From: Kistimonas sp964291505
GTDB taxonomy: Bacteria > Pseudomonadota > Gammaproteobacteria > Pseudomonadales > Endozoicomonadaceae
NCBI GenBank assembly: GCA_964291505.2
Contig: OZ220199.1
Span: 868,001-932,000 of the forward strand
Direction: 5' to 3'
Length of the DNA: 64,000 bases
Position 1 is the first letter of the stretch. Every line of letters begins with the position of its first letter. The notes beneath the pieces are model-generated. The model worked only from the letters and a program-made list of their open reading frames with translations, made no database searches and was not told where the DNA came from. This document shows positions 62,027 to 64,000 of this stretch, piece by piece. The translations under genes and the position numbers were made by a program.

Positions 62027-63165
62027 GACTGGCCTTTATTCTTTACAAATTTTTCCCGTTCGGCGGTCTGCAACGGGATTTCCTCCGCATTGCACTGACA
62101 TGCAAGGCACGGGGGCACGATATTGTTGTCTATACCATGCAATGGGACGGTGACCGTCCGGATGGTTTTGAGATCCACACATGGAAACCCCGCACGCTCA
62201 GCGCCCATGCCAGAAACGAAAAGTTTCACGATCATGTCGTTTCAAGCCTGAGCCAAAAGCCGGCCGATGTGGTGATTGGTTTTAATAAGATGCCGGGGCT
62301 GGATGTCTATTACGCTGCCGATACCTGCTACGAAGACAAAGCCAGACACCTGCGCAGCCGCTGGTATCGATACGGTGCGCGTTATAGGCACTTTTCGTCG
62401 TATGAACGATCAGTCTTTGATCGCGACAGTCATACCGAATCGCTACTGATTTCAGGGGCTCAGAAGCCTTTGTTTGAAAAATACTATGATACCGCACCGG
62501 AACGACTCCATCTGTTACCACCAGGAATATCACGTGATCGTCGGCGTCCTGAAAATGGCCACGCTATTCGAGCAGATTTCCGTCAGGCATTCGGTATAAA
62601 CGACGATGAATTGTTGCTGTTGATGATTGGTTCAGGTTTTAAAACCAAGGGGGTGGATCGCGCCCTGTTATCCATCAAGGCACTGCCTGATGCACTACGG
62701 CGCAAAACCCGCTTGTTTGTGATCGGACAAGACAATCCCAAACAGTTCCAGCTACAAGCCCACAAGCTGGGTATTGCACGACAAATTACGTTTTTTTCCG
62801 GACGAGATGATGTCCCCCGTTTTCTGCTCGGTGCCGACCTGCTGGTTCATCCGGCATACAACGAAAATACCGGCACCGTACTACTGGAAGCACTGGTCGC
62901 CGGTCTGCCGGTTTTCTGTACCGATGTCTGCGGCTACGCCCATTACATCAGGGATGCCAAGGCAGGTGAGCTGATTCAGTCACCGTTTAATCAGCAGGTT
63001 ATGAACTCGCAGTTGGTCAAGATACTTGAATCCGCGGAACAGCGTAAAACCTGGCAGGCTAACGCGCTGATGTTTGCAGACACTGCCGATATTTACAGCA
63101 TGCCGGAACATGCGGCGGATCTGATTGACACGATTGGTGTCCGCCTGTCAGGAGCCGCTGCCTGA
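62023..63165 (+). CDS. waaG: LPS core glucosyltransferase (WaaG type)
   Basis: 380 residues, GT4 family. The start LAFILYKFFPFGGLQRDF and the nucleotide-sugar site HPAYNENTGTVLLEALVAGLP match WaaG. It adds the first outer-core sugar to heptose II. The actual sugar may be glucose or a related hexose. The stop codon overlaps the start of waaP by 1 bp. Confidence 0.92.
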   Translation: MRLAFILYKFFPFGGLQRDFLRIALTCKARGHDIVVYTMQWDGDRPDGFEIHTWKPRTLSAHARNEKFHDHVVSSLSQKPADVVIGFNKMPGLDVYYAADTCYEDKARHLRSRWYRYGARYRHFSSYERSVFDRDSHTESLLISGAQKPLFEKYYDTAPERLHLLPPGISRDRRRPENGHAIRADFRQAFGINDDELLLLMIGSGFKTKGVDRALLSIKALPDALRRKTRLFVIGQDNPKQFQLQAHKLGIARQITFFSGRDDVPRFLLGADLLVHPAYNENTGTVLLEALVAGLPVFCTDVCGYAHYIRDAKAGELIQSPFNQQVMNSQLVKILESAEQRKTWQANALMFADTADIYSMPEHAADLIDTIGVRLSGAAA

Positions 63166-63986
63166 TGCTCTGGTTACGTGATGATTTCAAGCAGGCCTGG
63201 CAAGGCTGCGATCCGTTCGAAAAAGTAGAAACATTGCAGGGCAAAGTCTATCGGCAACTGGAAGCACGGAAAACCCTGCAGTTTGAACAGGACGGCAAGA
63301 GTTTTTTCGTCAAAATCCATCGGGGTGTCGGCTGGAAAGAAATTCTCGACAACCTGATGCGGTTACGCGCGCCCGTGCTGGGTGCAGGCAATGAATGGCA
63401 AGCTATCCAGAAACTGGAATCACTCGATGTAAAAACCATGACAGCCGTCGCTTTTGGCGAAAAGGGCAACAATCCTGCACGTCAAAAGTCGTTTATAGTG
63501 ACCGAAGATCTAATAGATACCATCAGCCTTGAGGATCTCTGTGCACAATGGTCTGCACACCCTCCATCATTCCGGCTAAAAAAAGCCTTGATTGAAAAAG
63601 TGGCAAACGTCAGCCGACTTCTACACAGCAACGGGGTCAATCACAGGGATTACTATATCTGTCATTTTCTGCTTCATATTCCTGACGGTATTACGGGCAT
63701 TGATCCTGATAACCTGACCCTTTCACTGATTGATCTGCACCGCAGCCAAATCCGGGAAAAAACACCGAAACGTTGGATTATCAAAGATATCGCCGGCCTC
63801 TGGTTCTCAGCGTTCGATATTGGTTTGACCCAGCGCGATATTTACCGGTTTATCCGAATCTATACCGGACTGCCACTGCGAGAAGCCTTTGCACAGTATC
63901 AGTGGCTCTGGCGCCCCCTGGAACGTAAAGCACAAAAACTGTATCGCCGTTATCACCGGAAGCTGAATAATGGTGACCGGCTGTGA
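63165..63986 (+). CDS. waaP: LPS core heptose I kinase
   Basis: 273 residues. The kinase-like motif GVNHRDYYICHFLL holds the catalytic Asp, DLHRSQIREKTPKRW follows, and FFVKIHRG gives the ATP-binding lysine. It phosphorylates heptose I of the inner core, which is essential for outer-membrane integrity in Pseudomonas. It is the last complete gene of the window. Confidence 0.93.
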   Translation: MLWLRDDFKQAWQGCDPFEKVETLQGKVYRQLEARKTLQFEQDGKSFFVKIHRGVGWKEILDNLMRLRAPVLGAGNEWQAIQKLESLDVKTMTAVAFGEKGNNPARQKSFIVTEDLIDTISLEDLCAQWSAHPPSFRLKKALIEKVANVSRLLHSNGVNHRDYYICHFLLHIPDGITGIDPDNLTLSLIDLHRSQIREKTPKRWIIKDIAGLWFSAFDIGLTQRDIYRFIRIYTGLPLREAFAQYQWLWRPLERKAQKLYRRYHRKLNNGDRL

Positions 63987-64000
63987 CAGAAACACAAAAA
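63983..64000 (+). CDS. Start of a further gene downstream of waaP (partial)
   Basis: A GTG at 63983 overlaps the waaP stop (GTGA) and opens MTETQK before the window ends. In Pseudomonas waaP is followed by another core kinase gene, so the same may hold here. Only six codons are visible, so this is tentative. Confidence 0.35.

Overview
This window is chromosomal DNA from a gammaproteobacterium of the Pseudomonas / Oceanospirillales side of the class, probably marine or host-associated. Three things suggest this. The polyamine locus has the gene set of the Pseudomonas spu cluster. The ABC-F / AlgP-like / FKBP / Rsd(AlgQ) block matches the Pseudomonas algP-algQ neighbourhood. A large alcohol-forming fatty acyl-CoA reductase resembles the Marinobacter type. 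Base composition is moderate, with AT-richer patches around 14.6-16.5, 18.6-19.2, 41.8-42.6, 48.3-48.9 and 50.3-50.7 kb. The genus cannot be fixed from the sequence alone. No rRNA, CRISPR array, transposase, integrase or phage gene was seen.

Layout. 1-1757: N-terminal part of an MscK-type mechanosensitive channel. 1865-13010: polyamine uptake and gamma-glutamylation locus, made of two divergent glutamine-synthetase-like ligases, PuuD, SpuC, PotFGHI, an extra binding protein and a PuuR-like repressor. A sigma-54-type promoter and an NtrC-like site lie in the divergent region. 13146-16849: MFS transporter, then an AT-rich pair encoding a JmjC-like oxygenase and a flavin monooxygenase. 16916-18578: two tRNA-Leu(CAG), a LysE-type exporter, a 58-aa ORF and tRNA-Thr(TGT). 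18708-23614: a minus-strand SET-domain / AAA+ / VWA module. 23796-27424: BOF protein, small proteins, cysQ-nudE diverging from yrfG-hslR.

27632-41806: AbgT transporter, fatty acyl-CoA reductase, lipoprotein hydrolase, a secreted proline-rich protein, hslO, tex, thioesterase, gshA, dsbB, lrgAB-like pair and nfo. 41993-47182: small ORF, zapB-like, brnQ, YheS-type ABC-F and a TIGR02444 protein. 47247-50248: AlgP-like histone-H1-like repeat protein, FKBP isomerase and Rsd/AlgQ. 50579-50795: a perfect FNR-type box ahead of a 43-aa membrane protein. 50866-55198: aceE-aceF with palindromic TGTAG sites upstream. 55546-58500: glnE. 58723-59658: ilvE. 59916-64000: LPS inner-core cluster waaF-waaC-waaG-waaP and the start of one more gene.

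Most of the window is housekeeping or conserved accessory metabolism. The less ordinary parts are: (a) the SET + AAA+ + VWA module; (b) a histone-like protein with eight TARKST motifs, identical to residues 6-11 of the eukaryotic histone H3 tail, encoded in the same window as that SET protein and a JmjC-like protein; (c) the FNR-box small membrane protein; (d) the TGTAG operators of aceEF; (e) a fatty-alcohol-forming reductase whose ribosome binding site sits in a predicted hairpin; and (f) several unrecognised small ORFs with good Shine-Dalgarno sequences.
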